64,000 bases of DNA from Cenococcum geophilum 1.58 (Eukaryota > Ascomycota > Dothideomycetes > Gloniales > Gloniaceae): contig KV748190.1 in assembly GCA_001692895.1 (NCBI GenBank), positions 2,319,645 to 2,383,644 on the forward strand. Reading direction: 5' to 3'. Of the stretch, positions 34,201 to 48,477 are shown in pieces. Position 1 is the first letter of the stretch; every line of letters begins with the position of its first letter. Under the pieces are notes generated by a model. That model was not told where the DNA came from. It searched no databases and worked only from the letters and a program-made list of their open reading frames with translations. A program made the translations under genes and the position numbers.

Positions 34201-35250
34201 AATGCGTCTAAGCGGTAATGGTACTCTGCTAGTACCTTCGTGATAGGGTCGGTGTGCTTCTTTAGTGCCAAGGCTTTCTTAATATTAGCCATCATAACAG
34301 CGAAAATCGTATATTTAGGCTTCTTAGTAAGCTGAGCTAGCGGAGTAGCTTTAATTATACGGATATCTAAGGTATTGAGCTCTCTCGGATCGTCTATAGT
34401 CTCTTATATAGTTTCTTATTTAGGTTTAGGTTCAGTATTAGGTATAGAGTCGGTGTTAGATTTAGGTTCAGGTTCTTTAAGTATTCTTTTTATTATAGGG
34501 TACCAGTTCTTCTGGTACTCCTATATACTAAGCTTAAGCTTCTGCTTAGTTTAGGGTAGTATAATAGTTGGGGTTAGTTTATAGGGTTTGGTGGGATTTC
34601 CAGATCTTTAGTGGATATTAGTAGAAATCTTATATCGGTGGAATTCGGTGGAATTCTTGGGTTAGTGGAATCTGGTGGATTCCTTAGGCGCGGGGTAGAC
34701 ATTAGTGGAAATCTTAGGCTAGTAGATCTTAGTGGATTTCCTAGGTTTTAGTTTAGGGTTAGGGCAGTAAGTTATAAGGCACTTTTACTTATAATAGGAG
34801 GCGGTAAATAGAAGCTTAAGGTTATTCTAGTTAATAGTCACCTTATATAGCTTTATTTAAGGTTGTCTAAGGATTACCAAGTAACCTAAGGTGGTAACAA
34901 AAAGCTTAATTAATTCTTCGTGGTTTAGGTATTAGAGTCTTAGGGCTGCCACGTGGGTAATACAGCCTAAGATGGTGCGTTTGCCGTTAAATCTAAATAC
35001 ATTAATATGCCGGTTAAGGGGGGTTAGGGTGAAACTATTATCTTATATAAAGATCTTATTAATAAATCCTATACCGCTAGCTCCTGTATTAATTAGGATT
35101 TAAGCGTTAGCCTATTAACTATTCTGCCAAAGACGGCAGTTAATAGTTATGCTATAGTCCCAAGAGTTAGAGTTCGTAACATTAAATGCGTTTAACGAGA
35201 TTCTAAGGCAGAGCCGTCCTAGAGAGCAACTTAGCTCTAGGATCTTCCTT
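31245..35250 (-). pseudogene. pol remnant of element D
   Basis: Right to left: protease with ILINTGASGIGFI near 35,085-35,120 (DTGAS has become NTGAS); reverse transcriptase with FCTAYINDILIYSNN near 33,640-33,685 (YIDD has become YIND); RNase H; integrase with ISDRGSQFISIF near 32,125-32,165; and a C-terminal chromodomain with YLTKWRGFTKPL near 31,345-31,385, followed by FYELHPELPQP (about 31,270-31,300), matching the F-H-E-x-x-P-x-K-P tail of fungal chromoviruses. Stops are RIP-type. The 3' end abuts the polypurine tract. Confidence 0.88.
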
Positions 35251-36439
35251 TTAGAGGTAATCGGGGCGGGGTTCTTATAGAGCGTTAGTTAGAGCTTTAT
35301 TCTTGTAAATAGTACTTATTAGACGTGGGGCTAGAACTAGATAAAGATCGGGGACGGTAACCGGAAGATTAATACAGTAAACGGCTATTAGTATTAGCCG
35401 TTCGTAGATCATTTCGGTGCGTAGGTAGGGGGATAAGGCAGTATTTTAAGATATAATCCTTCCTTTCGTATTTAAAGTAGAGGCCTAGCTTAAGGCGTTG
35501 TTCTCGTTTAAAGGACCCTAATAGGGCGTAATCTAGAATTCTAGTGTCAATATCCATGGCATTAGGGTGCTTAGGCTAAGATAATAACTTAGTGGACGTT
35601 TACGGGGTTGTTGTATTATATCGGGGGGCAGGCTTCGGTATCAGGCGTAGTATATTATTGTACCGTTTATTAATAACGTTTACGCAGGCATTGAGGGCTC
35701 CTAGTAGGTCTACGCCTATTAGGGAGGTTTTTAGTTCAGAGCTTAAGGATTTAATAAGGCTGTTAATTAGTGCGGAGTTATTCTAGCCTATTTTCTTTGC
35801 GTAACGGTTAAATTCGGAGAAGTATACTAGAAAGCTTTTCGTTCCTTAAGTTATATAGTTTATCTTTCTCTAAGCAGTAGCTTGGCGGTTTGGGTTACCA
35901 TATATAGCTTTAAGAAGTATAACTAGACTTAGTACTAAGTTCGGTTAAAGGGGTTTAATAAGGTTAGCTACGTCTCCTCCTAGTTAACTTAGGGCGTAGC
36001 AGAGTCGGTTAGCTTTAGTTAGGTAGCGGTCAGTATTACTAGTTAGCTTATTTTTAAGCTGGCTTAGAAATAATCGGAGTTTTTATCATTTACTAGTGAA
36101 TATTAGAGGGTCTAGTAGTCATTTAGATTATTATAATGCAGTAGTTAGTTCGGGGTAAGTAACTACTATAGGTTTAGGGCTCGCGTTCCGCGTATTCATT
36201 TCCAGAGATAGCGTTCGGTCTTAAGGTCCTAGCGTAGGCATCTTAAGGGTGCGGACTTCTTCTTAGAGGTCCTCAATTAATTATTAATATCGTGCTTCTT
36301 ATTCGGCTTGTCGTTAATTTAAAGTGGCTTAGTTCTATACAAGGGCGTCTATAAAAGACTTCTATATTTCTACTAATTATTCTTAAAGTATGGACATAAT
36401 ACTAGCGGTTGTTATAGGGGCTTCGGGTTTGGTCTGCAT
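35251..36439 (-). pseudogene. gag remnant of element D with zinc knuckle
   Basis: Starts at ATG 36,437-36,439 (MQTKPEAPITTASIMSIL), only 34 bases from the 5' LTR. Near the C-terminus (35,440-35,490, in an open stretch 35,369-35,557) it reads LYFKYERKDYILKYC, a CCHC knuckle with two Cys and the His replaced by Tyr, all by G-to-A or C-to-T type change. An open plus-strand frame at 35,592-35,786 is a shadow. Confidence 0.8.
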
Positions 36440-36473
36440 TTTAACAGTAGTATAGGTGGTTAACGTAACGTAG

Positions 36474-36832
36474 TGTTACGGAGTAAGTATAAGCGGTAAT
36501 AATATGTAGCAAAGTAGATACTATTAAGCTATATATATAAACTGTATAATAAGGTTAAGACGTTACGTAAGAAAAAAAGGCAGGGAAACGGGAAGAAAGG
36601 GTATATATTATTAGCTTGGTTACTTAGTTAACACATACACGGAGCAGAATAGGATTTAGGTAGTAGTCCTAGTAGAACTTGGTAGGATTTAGTAGAACTT
36701 GGCGGAATATAGCAGAATATGGCAGATTGCCGTTAGATTGCCGCAAATTGCCGTCTCGTAGTCAGTCTTTAGTTGCTAAGTCGGTGGAAACAGGTGGACG
36801 TGTATAAGGTGTCACGGGGGTGTCCCGTAACA
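36474..36832 (-). repeat. 5' LTR of element D
   Basis: 359 bp, TGTTACGG...CCCGTAACA. It differs from its partner at scattered C/T and G/A positions. The leader between LTR and gag ATG is very short, and I could not identify a convincing primer-binding site in it. Confidence 0.9.
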
Positions 36833-36837
36833 TAATC

Positions 36838-39800
36838 CTTAAAACTTGCTATTTATCTTCTTCCTATCCTTTATACATGTCTGCCTTATAAACTAGTGGC
36901 TTAATATTCCTATATACTAGCTCTAGCATTACAATATACTATATAGGGTAAATCTTTATTTTGGCTAGTAGGTTTAACTTAAACGTAACTAGTAAAATCC
37001 TCTATATAATTTTAAAAGGTCCTAGTCTAATATAGTCTAACTTTTTACTTAATTATCGACTTTTGAAATTTTTATATAGTAGCTATACTTTACTCCCTCC
37101 TTAAGATCTGGTCCCTTAAATCTCTTAGTATTATAGTACTTTTTTATTCTTTACTATACCACCTTAGCTATTTCCGTAAGGTTTATATAAAGATTTATTA
37201 AATCCTTTATTCTTTACTTAGCTCTACTACTCGTTTTCTTTACTTGGCGTAGCAATAATAATATTCTTAGCTTATATCTATAATTCGCCTTAAATAGTAA
37301 CGTACCCATTCCTTTTTATAGTGTTGTATTATATATAAACTATATAACTAGTAATAATAATACCTAATTATTCTATGCGTAATTAATATAATGCCTTAGA
37401 TACTGCTCTAGTGTCTGGTTTAATCTTTCTATTTAACCGTCTATCTGCGGATAATATGCGGTAGAAGTTACTACTTAAACTTTTTATTCCGCCAAGAATA
37501 CTTCCTAGAATGCTGCTATAAATTTTAGATCTCTGTCTAATATGATTTTACTTAATACTCTATATCTTACAAATACTTCTTTAATATAGATTCTAGCAAT
37601 ATCTTCTGCTAATATTTCTTCCGTATAGGCTATAAAGTATCCCTACTTTATAAGCTTATCTACTATTACTAAGATTATGTTATAATCTTATCCGGTAATA
37701 GGATCTTTTAATTTTAGTAACTTAATAATAAAGTCCTATAATATAACCTCCTATAGTCTCTCTGGTGTTTTAATAGGTTATAGCCCTCCATACGGCTTAT
37801 ACCTTATTAGTTTATTCCTTTAGTAATCTAGATACTCTTTAGTAACCCTTCTAGCTATTCTCTAGATTCTATTAATAATATACTCTTTCTAAAGTCTTAA
37901 TACTAAGCCCGTAGCTCCATTGTGTCCTTAAGTTAGTCCCTTATAGAAGTCTTCCATAAACTACTCTACTATACTTCTTAGGATATACTTTACCTCTTAA
38001 TTTTCGTATATATCTAACTATAGATTTTCTAGCTATGCTTCTAGAATTCTTTATACCTAAAAGCTTTCTAATATCTTATAGACTTTTTCTAACTTATTTT
38101 CTTAAGTTACTGCGATTTTTAGATAATTGTACCTAATTAGTCTATCTATATCTTTTCGTAGTAAAGCCCCTAATAGCTTATTGTTATTCTATAGTTTAGC
38201 CTTTTAACTTAACGCATCGGCTCGCGTATTATCTATACCCTTAGTATACTAAATCTTAAAATAGTATTCTATAAGCATCTCTACTTATCTAACCTATCTT
38301 TAGTTAAGCTCCTTTATTATTAGGAATCCTATTAGGTTTTTATAATCCGTTTTAACTATAAATAGTTTTTCTATACCTTATAAAAATGCTTTCTATTCCT
38401 TTAGTGCTATAACTATACCTAATAACTCCTTATTATAGATATTATAGTTTAACTCTAATAGTGTTATCTTTTAACTATAATATACTACTAAATGCCATCT
38501 ATCTAGATGCTTTTATATAAAGTATACTCCTAGTATAAAGTCTAATATATCTATTTCTATAACCGTCCCTAGTCCTAGTTAATAGATCTTAAGAACTAGC
38601 TCCTAAATAAATAACTCTTTAACTTTCTTAAAGAGTTCTTGCTATTCCTTTCCCCATACCTATAGTTCTTCTTTCTTTGTTAATTATATAAATAGTTTAA
38701 TATCCTTTAACTATTACGCTATAAACCTTCTATAGTAATTATAAAACCCTAAAAACGATCTTAATTGCGTAACGTTCTCTAGTTCTTACTAATTCACTAT
38801 AGCCTTAATCTTCTTTAGATCTATACTAAATTAGCCTAGTTTAATAATAAATCTAACAAAATTNGTCTTNNTAGTNAAGAACTNGNATTTCTTAATTNCT
38901 ACTAGCATNTATTCTTCTTATAGTCTCTTTAAGACCTATTTAATATGTTCTCTATATTCTTCCTTATTTATTAAGTAGATAATAATATTATTAAGGTATA
39001 CTATAATATATTTATCTAAATGTTCTTCTAATATATTATTAATATGCTTCTAAAACGTTGCTAGTACGTTTATAAGCCTAAATTGCATAACTAATGGTTT
39101 ATATAGTTCTTCCTTTAATCTAAAGGCTGCCTTCTATTTATTGCCTTCCTTAATCCTAATCTAATGGTACGCCTATCTTAGATCTATCTTTATAAAGATT
39201 TACGCATTACCTATCTTATCTTAGATTTCGCTAATTAAGGGTAAAGGATACCTATCCTTCTTAGTAATGCTGTTTAACTATCTATAGTTAATATACAGCC
39301 TTAGTTTGCTATTCTTTTTTGGTATAAATAGTACTAGATATCCTACTAATAACTGCGATGGTCTAATATATCCTTTTTATAAGTTTTCTTAGATAAACTC
39401 TTTTAATACTTTACCTTCCTCTTCAGTAAGCTTATAAATTAGAAAGAACTTTAGACTTATTTCTAGTTCTAATTCTATCTTATAGTCCTATACTATATAC
39501 TTTAACAGCTTTTTACTCTTAGGTAACTATAGTTTCTTACTATACTTATAGTATCTTTTTAGTATATAGCTTAGCCCTTTTTCTATTTCTTTATAGGTTG
39601 CTCCTACTTAGTACTATACTAACTTGGCTTATTATTACATCTTATAGCATTATATATTTTTAATATTAACCTAACCTATAACCTAATTAATCTTTAGATT
39701 ATATTTCTGTAACTAAGGCATTCCTAATACTGCCTTATTATTCCCTAATAGTAATATATTAAAAGACATCTTAACTTATCTTCCTTTAATGGTTAACTAA

Positions 39801-40974
39801 ATAGGTCCTATTTTAAGATTAATAATACCTCCTCCGTAGGCTATCGGATCTCCTAAAATTATTACTAATAGGTAAGAACATTCCTTCTATCTATATAGTA
39901 ATCCTATTCTTTTAACTGCTGCTAGCGAGATATAGTTCCTTATTACTCCACTATCTATTAATGCCTTAAACTGTTAATCTTGCTACTTAACTCGTAAATT
40001 TAGGTGTTATCCTTAAATTCCTTTAAGGGTCTAAGGCTCTACTACTAGCTTCCTCTAGTTCTATAGGCCTCTACTTTTCCTAACTACTAGCTACTAGATT
40101 CTGTTTATACTTAGTCTAACTTAGGCTAATACTTAGTTTGCTTTTTGTTTTTAATATATTATAAACAGGTATTCTCTAGATATTCCCACTATTGTTATCC
40201 ATCTAGGTATTCTTCCGTAAGGAATCTTCCTAGTTAAAGTATTAAGTCCCCTTGTTCTTAAACTTCTACTAGGTACTAACTATATATATACTTAGCATTT
40301 TAATACTTTACCTCGTCTGTTATCCAATACATCCTTATTAGATACTTTTAATTTTTGTCCTTTGGTGCTCTATATATATTGTATATATTATCCATATATG
40401 CTATCCACGATAGTATATAATGTGCTTAATATCTTAGGTTAACTCTCGGCTTATCTTTATTCTTAAGTTTAAACTTCTCTCGTATTAATCTAAGTATTAT
40501 AACTTCGTTCGCGGGTATTAAGATTTATCTTTTACTTCTCCAGTCCTCCAATTACCCCTTTAGATCCTTTAATATTATAATTAAGGCCCCCTTAATATAA
40601 GTTATAGCCTTCTCTATAATTGGGTTGTCTTAGACAACTTTCTCGTCCAACTATATATAGAAATCTTCCCACTTATCGTTATGTCGTTGCCTATACTACT
40701 TTTAATATAGCTGCTTAAGTATATACGGCTCGTCCATAAGGAAATATCTCTTTATTACTACGTTATAATAGCCTTTAGTATATTGTTCCTCGAACCTAGT
40801 AGAAATCCCTAAATCCTCTTCTTATTTTAGTTTAGTAAGCTACTTAGCTCTTAGTATACCTGCTTTAGGCCTATTAGTAATCCTTTATACTAGCGCTCTG
40901 TCCTTTATACGTCCTAATATACTAGGTCTCTTATCTAGTTTCTATTCTTACTATAAGGTAATTCTTGCCCTAAA
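36838..40974 (-). pseudogene. pol and gag part of element B
   Basis: Minus-strand reading: Gag middle (40,200-40,974), protease ALIDSGVIRNYISLAAV near 39,890-39,975, RT with IVYLNNIIIYL near 38,975-39,010 (YLDD has become YLNN), RNase H, integrase with DKLIKWGY and a DRD motif (37,530-37,680), and the right half of the chromodomain ending at D. Several N bases at 38,864-38,909 sit where copy C reads clearly, suggesting the near-identical copies confused assembly. Confidence 0.88.
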
Positions 40975-41400
40975 TGTAACGGAACCTTGTAGCAAGAACT
41001 ACAATAGGCTCATTATTGGGCTAGGTGTGTAGGAAATGCAAGTACAAAAGTCAACAACGTAATAATAACTGGTGGAGTAGTTGCCTAACAGATTAACTCT
41101 AATTATATTCTAAGAATTACTATAAGAAAGGAACTATCTAGGTAGGGACTAAAGGTCCTTAAATACACAACCGTACTCCTATAAAATCCTTCTTATACGT
41201 AATATACGTGTACTCTATCTACTCTATTACAGATCTCGCAAATTATACAGATTACATAGATCACATTATATGACCTTAGTTACTATTTCTCGTTATATAG
41301 TTCTATCGGCTCCATTTTAGACCGTGCCTAAATTAACTAACTAGCTTCTTCCGTCTCTTCTCTAAGTAGTTGTAACATTGTACTTAAAGTGTCCGTAATA
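40975..41400 (-). repeat. 3' LTR of element C (426 bp)
   Basis: TGTAACGG...GTCCGTAATA; the final CA has mutated to TA. The centre (41,210-41,275) holds imperfect agatctcgca / agattacata / agatcacatt units, a block different from that in the B and A LTRs but shared with 48,767-48,830. Confidence 0.9.
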
Positions 41401-44400
41401 CCATCTCCCTCCTCTTTATCTTCGTCCTTAAAGATTTAAAACATCTCCAAGTCGTTTACTAGAGGTGTAATATCCGTTTAATTAATTTGGTTAATATTAT
41501 TGCTTATTATACCTAAAGCAATTTCTTCTTCCTCAACTGCTTATCATGCTCGCACTATTGCTGTAATATTGTCTCTTAGTGAGATTATACCATCTCTATA
41601 TTCTTGTTGTTTGAAAGAGGGGTTAGTTTATATTACGTTGGCGAACCTATCTTCGCGATAACCGTCCTTTTGCTTAAAGTGTACTAAAGCAAATATTTAT
41701 TTATCCTATGACATTCGCTTTACTTTAGATGCTAAATATACGCGACCTATTACTCTTAATAGTCGTCTAGTTCCCTAGTTAATTTGTCTTAGGGTCTTAT
41801 ATTTAATTTACTACTACGCGGCTAGATAATAAACTGTCTGTTACTCTTACTAAATTATGCCGATCTTAGGACGCTAAATAGGAGGCTATTAATGCTTAGT
41901 AATGGGCTCTTAAGTCTTATCTAGCGGCGTCCACTTAACTAATCCGTCTTAAGAAGGTACGTAAGAAGGTTTATTCTAAGGAGTAGAAACTTATAGAATA
42001 AGGTTTATAGGAACTAGGTAATAAAAGAACGGATTCTCTTCTAATAGAGAAGGAAACAGATCTAAGTAGTTCGGCAACTGCTCTTTTTAGGTCCCCCTTA
42101 GGTAACTTATTCTTTAGCGATCCTTCTTTATTAATACTACCTAACCTAATCTCTTCCGATACTCCTATACCTTTTCTATAGCATTTTTTAAATTCTCTAG
42201 TAGCTCCTAGGTAGTCTTAGTATAGCCTATCTACTTAACTTTATACTATGTTTTATCGTTAATATTCTTATAACTAACGATCTTTAAAACTTGCTATTTG
42301 TCTTCTTTTTATCCTCTATATATGTCTGCTTTATAAACCAGTGGCTTAATATTCCTATATACTAGCTTTAGTATTGCGATATGCTATATAGGGTAGATCC
42401 TTATTTTAGCTAGTAGGTTTAACTTAAACATAACCAATAAAATCCTTTACGTAATTTTAAAAGGTCCTAGTCTAACATAGTCTAATTTCTTACTTAATCG
42501 TCAACTCTTAAAATTTTTATATAGTAGCTATACTTTATCTCCCTCCTTAAGATCTAGTCCCTTAGATCTCTTAGCATTATAGTACTTTTTTATTCTTTCT
42601 TATACTTTCTTTACTGATTCTATAAGGTCTACATAAAAATTTATTAACGTCTTTATTCTTTCTTTAGCTATACTACTCATTTTCTTTACTTGCCATAATA
42701 ATAATAATATCCTTAGCTTATATCCGTAATTTACCTTAAATAGTAATATGCCTATCCCTTCTTAAGGTGTTATATTATATGCAAACTATATAACTAGTAA
42801 TAGCAATACCTAATTGTTCTATATATAATTAATATAATGCCTTAAATACTATTCTAGTGTCTAATTTAATTTTTCTATTTAACCGTCTATCTGTGGATAA
42901 TATGTGGTAAAAGTTACTGCTTAAACTCCTTACTCCGCTAAGAACACTTCCTAAAATACTACTATAAATTTTGGATCTCTATCCGATATAATCTTACTTA
43001 GTACTCTATATCTTATAAACACTTCCTTAACATAAATTCTAGCAATATCTTCCGCTAAGATTTCTTTTATATATACTATAAAGTATCCCCACTTTATAAG
43101 CTTATCTACTATTACTAAAATCACGTTATATTCTTGTCCAGTAATAAGATCTTTTAATTTTAGCAACTTAATAATAAAGTCCTATAATATAACCTCCCAT
43201 AGTCTCTCTAGTATTTTAATAGGTTGTAGCCCTATATATAGCTTATACCTCATCAGTTTATTTCTTTAACAATCTAGATATTTCTTTATAACTTTTCTGG
43301 CTATCCTCTAAATTCCGTTAATAATATACTTCTCCTAAAGTCTTAACACTAAGCTTATAGCTCTATTATATCCTTAAGTTAATCCCTTATAGAAGTCTTC
43401 TATAAACTACTCTGCTATACTTCTTAGGATATACTTTACTTCTTAATTTTCGTATATATCCGTCTATAGATCTTTTAGCTATACTTCTAGAATTCTTTAT
43501 ACCTAAAAGCTTCCTAGTATCTCGTAGACTTTCTCTAGTTTATTATCTTCTTAAGTTACTATAATTTTCGGATAATTATACCTAATCATTCTGTCTATAT
43601 CTTTTCGTAATAAAGCCCCTAATAGCTTTCCCTTATTTTATAGTTTAGCTTTACAGCTTAGAGTATCTGCCCATATATTGTCTATACCTTTAGTATACTA
43701 AATCTTAAAATAGTATTCTATAAGCATCTCTACCCATCTAACCTATCTTTAGTTAAGTTCCTTCGTTATTAGAAATCCTATTAGGTTCTTATAGTCCGTT
43801 TTAACCACAAATAGTTTCTCTATGCCTTATAAAAATGCTCTCTATTCCTTTAATACTATAATTATACCTAATAACTCCTTATTATAGATATTATAGTTTA
43901 ACTCTAGTAGTGTTATCTTCCGACTATAATATGCTACTAGGTGCTATTTATCTTAATGCCTTTATATAAAGCACGCCCTTAGTATATAGTCTAATATATT
44001 TATTTCTACAACCGTCTCTAGTTTTAGTTAATAGATCTTAAGAACTAGCTCCTAGATAAACAACTTTTTAACTCTTTTAAAGAGTTCTCTTTACTCCTCT
44101 CCTTATACCTATAGTTCTTCTTTCTTTATTAACCGCGTAAATGGCTTAATATCCTTTAACTACTACGCTATAAACCTTCTGCAGTAATTATAAAACCCTA
44201 GAAACGATCTTAACTATATAACGTTCTCTAGTTCCTACTAATTCACTATAGCCTTAATCTTTTTTAGATCTATGCTAAGTTGGCCTAGTTTAATAATAAA
44301 TCTAACAAAATCGGTTTTCCTAGTAAAGAACTTGCATTTCTTAATTACTACTAGCATCTATTCCTCTTATAGTCTCTTTAAAACCCATTTAACGTATTCT

Positions 44401-45560
44401 TCGTGTTCTTCCTCTATTATTAAGTAGATAATAATAATATTAAAATATGCTATAACAAATTTATTTAAGTATTCTCCTAATATATTGTTAATATGCTTCT
44501 AAAACATTGCTGGTGCGTTTATAAGCCTAAATTATATAACTAATAGTTTATACAGTCCTTCCTTTAACCTAAAGGCTGCCTTTTATTTATTGCCTTCCTT
44601 AATCCTAATCTAATAGTACGCCTATCTTAGATCTATCTTTATAAAGATTTGCGCATTACCTATCCTGTCTTAAATTTCACTAATTAAGGGTAAAAAATAC
44701 CTATCCTTTCTAGTAATGCTGTTTAACTATCTATAGTTAATACACAGCCTTAGTTTACTATTTTTCTTTGGTATAAATAGTACTGGATAACCTACTAATA
44801 ACTGCAATAGTCTAATATATCCCTTTTATAGGTTTTCCTAGACAAACTTTTTTAACGCTTTACCTTCTTCTTCGGTAAGCTTGTAGATTAGAAAGAACTT
44901 TAAACTTATTTCTAGTTCTAACTCTATCTTATAGTCCCATACTACATATTTTAACAGCTTTTTACTTTCCGGTAACTATAGTTTCTTACTATACTTATAG
45001 TATCTCTTTAGTATATAACTTAGTCCTTTTTCTATTTCTTTATAGGTTGCTCCTACTTAGTACTATACTAACTTAGCTTATTATTGCATCTTACGGCGTT
45101 AAGTATCTCTAATATTAACCTGACCTATAATCTAATTAATCCTTGGATTATATTCCTATAACTAAGGTATACCTAATACTGCCTCGTCCCGTCCCAATAG
45201 TAGGATATTAAAAGATATCTTAATTTGTCTCTCTTTAATAGTTATCTAAATAGGTCCTGTTTTAAGATTAATGATCCCTCCTCCATAGGTTATTAGATCT
45301 CCTAAAATCGTAACTAATAGGTAAGGTTATTCCTTTTATCTATAAGGTAGTCCCATTCTCTTAACTGCTGCTAGTAAGATATGGTTTCGTGTTACTCCAC
45401 TATCTATTAGCGCTTTAAACTGTTAATCTTACCAATTAATTTATAAATTTAGGTGTTGTTTTTGAATTCCTTTAAGGGTCTAAGGCTCTACTACTGGCTC
45501 CCTCTAGTCCTATAGGCCTCTACTTTTTCTAACTATTAGCTGCTTAATCCTAGTGCACTT
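41401..45560 (-). pseudogene. pol remnant of element C
   Basis: Protease ALIDSGVTRNHI at about 45,390-45,430 (DSG retained); RT near 44,440 where the catalytic box is reduced to AYFNIIIIYL; integrase core with a 71-codon open stretch at 42,951-43,166 (VDKLIKWGYFIVYIKE, IISDRDPKF); chromodomain near 42,270-42,400; then the post-chromodomain extension to the polypurine tract. Stops elsewhere are TAA/TAG at Gln or Trp. Confidence 0.88.
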
Positions 45561-48477
45561 AGCTTATTTTTTAGCTAATGCCTAGTTTGCTTTTTATTTT
45601 TAATATACTATAGACATATATTTTCTAGGCATTCCCACTACTATCGTCCGTCTAAGTATTCTTCTATAAGGAATCTTCCTAGTTAAAGTACTAAACTTCC
45701 TTCCTCTTGGACCTCTACTAGATGCTATCTATATATATATTTGGCATTTCTGTACTATTACTTATCCATTATCCAGTATATCCTTATAGGGTATTTCCAA
45801 TTCTTTTCCTTTAGATTCTTATATATGTTATATATATCGTCTATATACGCAATCTATAATAACGTGTAGTGTGCTAGGTGCTTTAGGTTAACTTTTAGCT
45901 CGTCTTCGTTCCTGAGTTTAAACCTTTATTATACTAATCTAAACATTACAACTTTATTTATAGGTACTAAGATGCGTCTCTTACTTCTCTAGTCCTTTAA
46001 ACGTTCCTCTAGATCCTTTAACGTTATAATTAAGGCTCCTTTAATATGCGTTATAGCCTTTTCTGTAATCGGGTGGTCTTGGATAACTTTTTTATCCAAC
46101 TATATATAGAAATCTTCCTACTTATTATTATGCCTCTGCCTATACCATCTTTAGTATAGCTGCTGGAGTATATACGGCTTGTCCGTAAGGAAGTATCTTC
46201 TTATTACTACATTATAACAGCCCTTTATATGTCATTCCTCGAACCTAGTTAGAATCCCTAGATCCTCTTTATTTTCCAGTTTAATAAGCCACTTAGCTTT
46301 TAGTATACCTCTCTCGGCCTATTAGTAATTCTTTATACTAGTACTCTATCCTTTATACGTCCTAATATACTAAATCTCTTGTCTAGTTTCTGTGCTTGCT
46401 ATATAATAATTCTTTACCTAAACTCTTCTATAGTTTCTTTTAGTTTGCGCCTTACGCTCTAATCCTTAAAGTTGTCTTGCTTCTTAATCCTAGTATTAAA
46501 CTTTTAATCTTTAGGCTAAACACTGCGTTCCCTTAGTAAGTCTTTTAGGTCTATATATCTGTCTCCTAGTCTAACTACTATTTATATTACAGATTCTCTA
46601 ATTTATAAAGAAGCTCCTTGCCTCTTACCTATAGGTATCCTTATTTATACTNTAAAATCTTAGTCCCTTAGATTCTTTAATCCTAAGCTTGCTTCTAACT
46701 TAAGCTTAGCTCCCACCTTAGTCTAGCTAGGCGCCCATAGTGTTCTTATCTTGTCTTAAGAGTCTTAAATCTCACTTATCTTGTCTTAAGAGTCTTATGC
46801 CTATAGGAAACTCTATCCCGAGCTTATTTATATATTTCTGAACTAAGCTACTGCCCTACTCCATCGGTTTTTGTCTATTATAGGTCCTTAGGTATACCTT
46901 ATCTCATCTTAAGAATCTTAGTTATCTTTTATCTCGTCTTAAAAATCTTAAGCCTTTGGCTTTTTACCTTTATTAAGTGCCAAAGTGGTTTACTGTCCTA
47001 CTTCTCTTATATCTCGTAAAGCGATAGACATTATATCTAGTGGGGTTTTAATCCCTACTAATGTTCCTTATTCTATAGTGGAATTATCCTCTACTTCTAG
47101 TATGACATCTTTAAGGTCTGCTTGCTCCTAGTAGGCGGCCCTTATTGCCTTATCGTTATGAAATATTTTACTTAGGTTAAATTTATCGTCCTTAATGTCC
47201 GATCTGCGAACTAGTTCGTTGGTTCCTCTACATCCTATAGGTGCTAGCTCTTATGGCCAATAGCTTACGCCGTACTTAGCGTCCTTATAAATTCGGTATA
47301 CATTATTATAACAAAACGTAAAACTTCTAATTAAACATTCTTTTGTTCCTTACAGTATATTATTATCCCTTAGTATATATATATCGTCTACTAGCCTTAT
47401 ACCTTTTATTGCGTAGTAACTCTGCCTACTTCTATAGTCTCTAACGTAATAACCCTGTTTTCCGTAATTTATATAAGCTCCTTCTTTAAACCATTTTTCT
47501 TGCTATAGAGTTCGCCTAAATGTCTTCTGCTGTTAAGATCCCTGATTTGGCCTCTGCTCCTTAGACCTTTAATTACTTAATTCTTATTCTCTAGGTTTCT
47601 ATAGTTTGCTCTATTTTTTATAGGCTTCTTTAGTACTACTTAGGTCTATTAGCTCTACGCCATACTATAGTTTCTAACTTAGCTTTTATTGTTGCGTACT
47701 CTGCGCCTTATATAACTATAGAACTCTATCCTAGCCTCTTTTAGCCTATTCCCTTTAGTAGATCTAATTATTAATCTTAATTGCCTAATCTATTAGTTTC
47801 TTTAGGGTATCCGCATTTTTTATTAGAATAATTACGTCCTAGACTTTAGCCTTAAGTCCCTATTTATACTATGCTATAAGCGCCCTATTATTCCACTTTA
47901 CCTATATTGCTAGTGTCTAGAACTATATTATATACTTAATTGCTAAAGTTCGTTGTACAAGGTTCTAGAGTTTTTTTTTTACTATAGTTGTTCCTTCCAG
48001 GTCTCTAAATATCTGCGTAAGTTATTCTATAAATTCTTCCTAACTTAAGAATATAAATCGCACGTCTTAGTTAGTGGTCGTCATTCCGTTTGCCTATATC
48101 TCCGTAAAGTAAGATTTAAACCACTTAAGTGCTTTTCCTAACAAGAATAGTCCTGCGTAGGCTATCCGATCCACGGATATAGGTAACTTTACTCCCTCTT
48201 ATGAGACCTTAAAGTGCATCTGCGTAAGGAATCCTTTAAGCTTTAACCTCTCTTCTATAAATCTCTTAATTGATAGTAGCTTAATCTTTACTGCTCCTAT
48301 CCCGTTAAGTCTTTCTTCCAATACTATATTGTTAGCTGTTAACTAGTTAACTATCTCCTATAGCTGTCTAACCGTTATAGGTTGCTGTGAGTTAGTATCT
48401 ACTATACTGGTATCACCTTCTGTTCTTAAAGTAGTTACTGCCGTCAATAGCGTTATAGTGGCTGCTTTTGGTGGTAT
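45561..48477 (-). pseudogene. gag remnant of element C
   Basis: The reading starts at 48,477 with ATA in place of ATG; copy B keeps ATG at 51,066-51,068 in the same position. The N-terminus reads PPKAATITLLTAVTTL, then a capsid-like segment with LKWFKSYFTEIQ (about 48,100-48,140) typical of retrotransposon Gag. Stops are of RIP type. No zinc knuckle was seen. Confidence 0.75.

Larger units (their letters stand above)
30872..36832 (-). mobile_element. gypsy element D, complete (5,961 bp), second chromodomain family
   Basis: Two 359-bp LTRs (30,872-31,230 and 36,474-36,832) and a 5-bp duplication taatc at 30,867-30,871 and 36,833-36,837. It is inserted in the chromodomain codons of element B; excision restores the reading seen in copy C near 42,270. 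The LTR starts TGTTACGGAG and ends CCCGTAACA (the left copy ends gtgata after mutation). A C7 run plus tttaaa (31,231-31,250) is the minus-strand polypurine tract, so the 3' end is on the left. Gag and pol fill the interior. It is unrelated to the A/B/C family in LTR sequence. Confidence 0.92.

Noticed and set aside
40975..41400. This LTR as the 5' LTR of the element on its left
   Set aside because: The polypurine tract lies on its right and the flanking ctaaa duplication pairs with 48,949-48,953, so it is the 3' LTR of element C, inserted within the gag of B.
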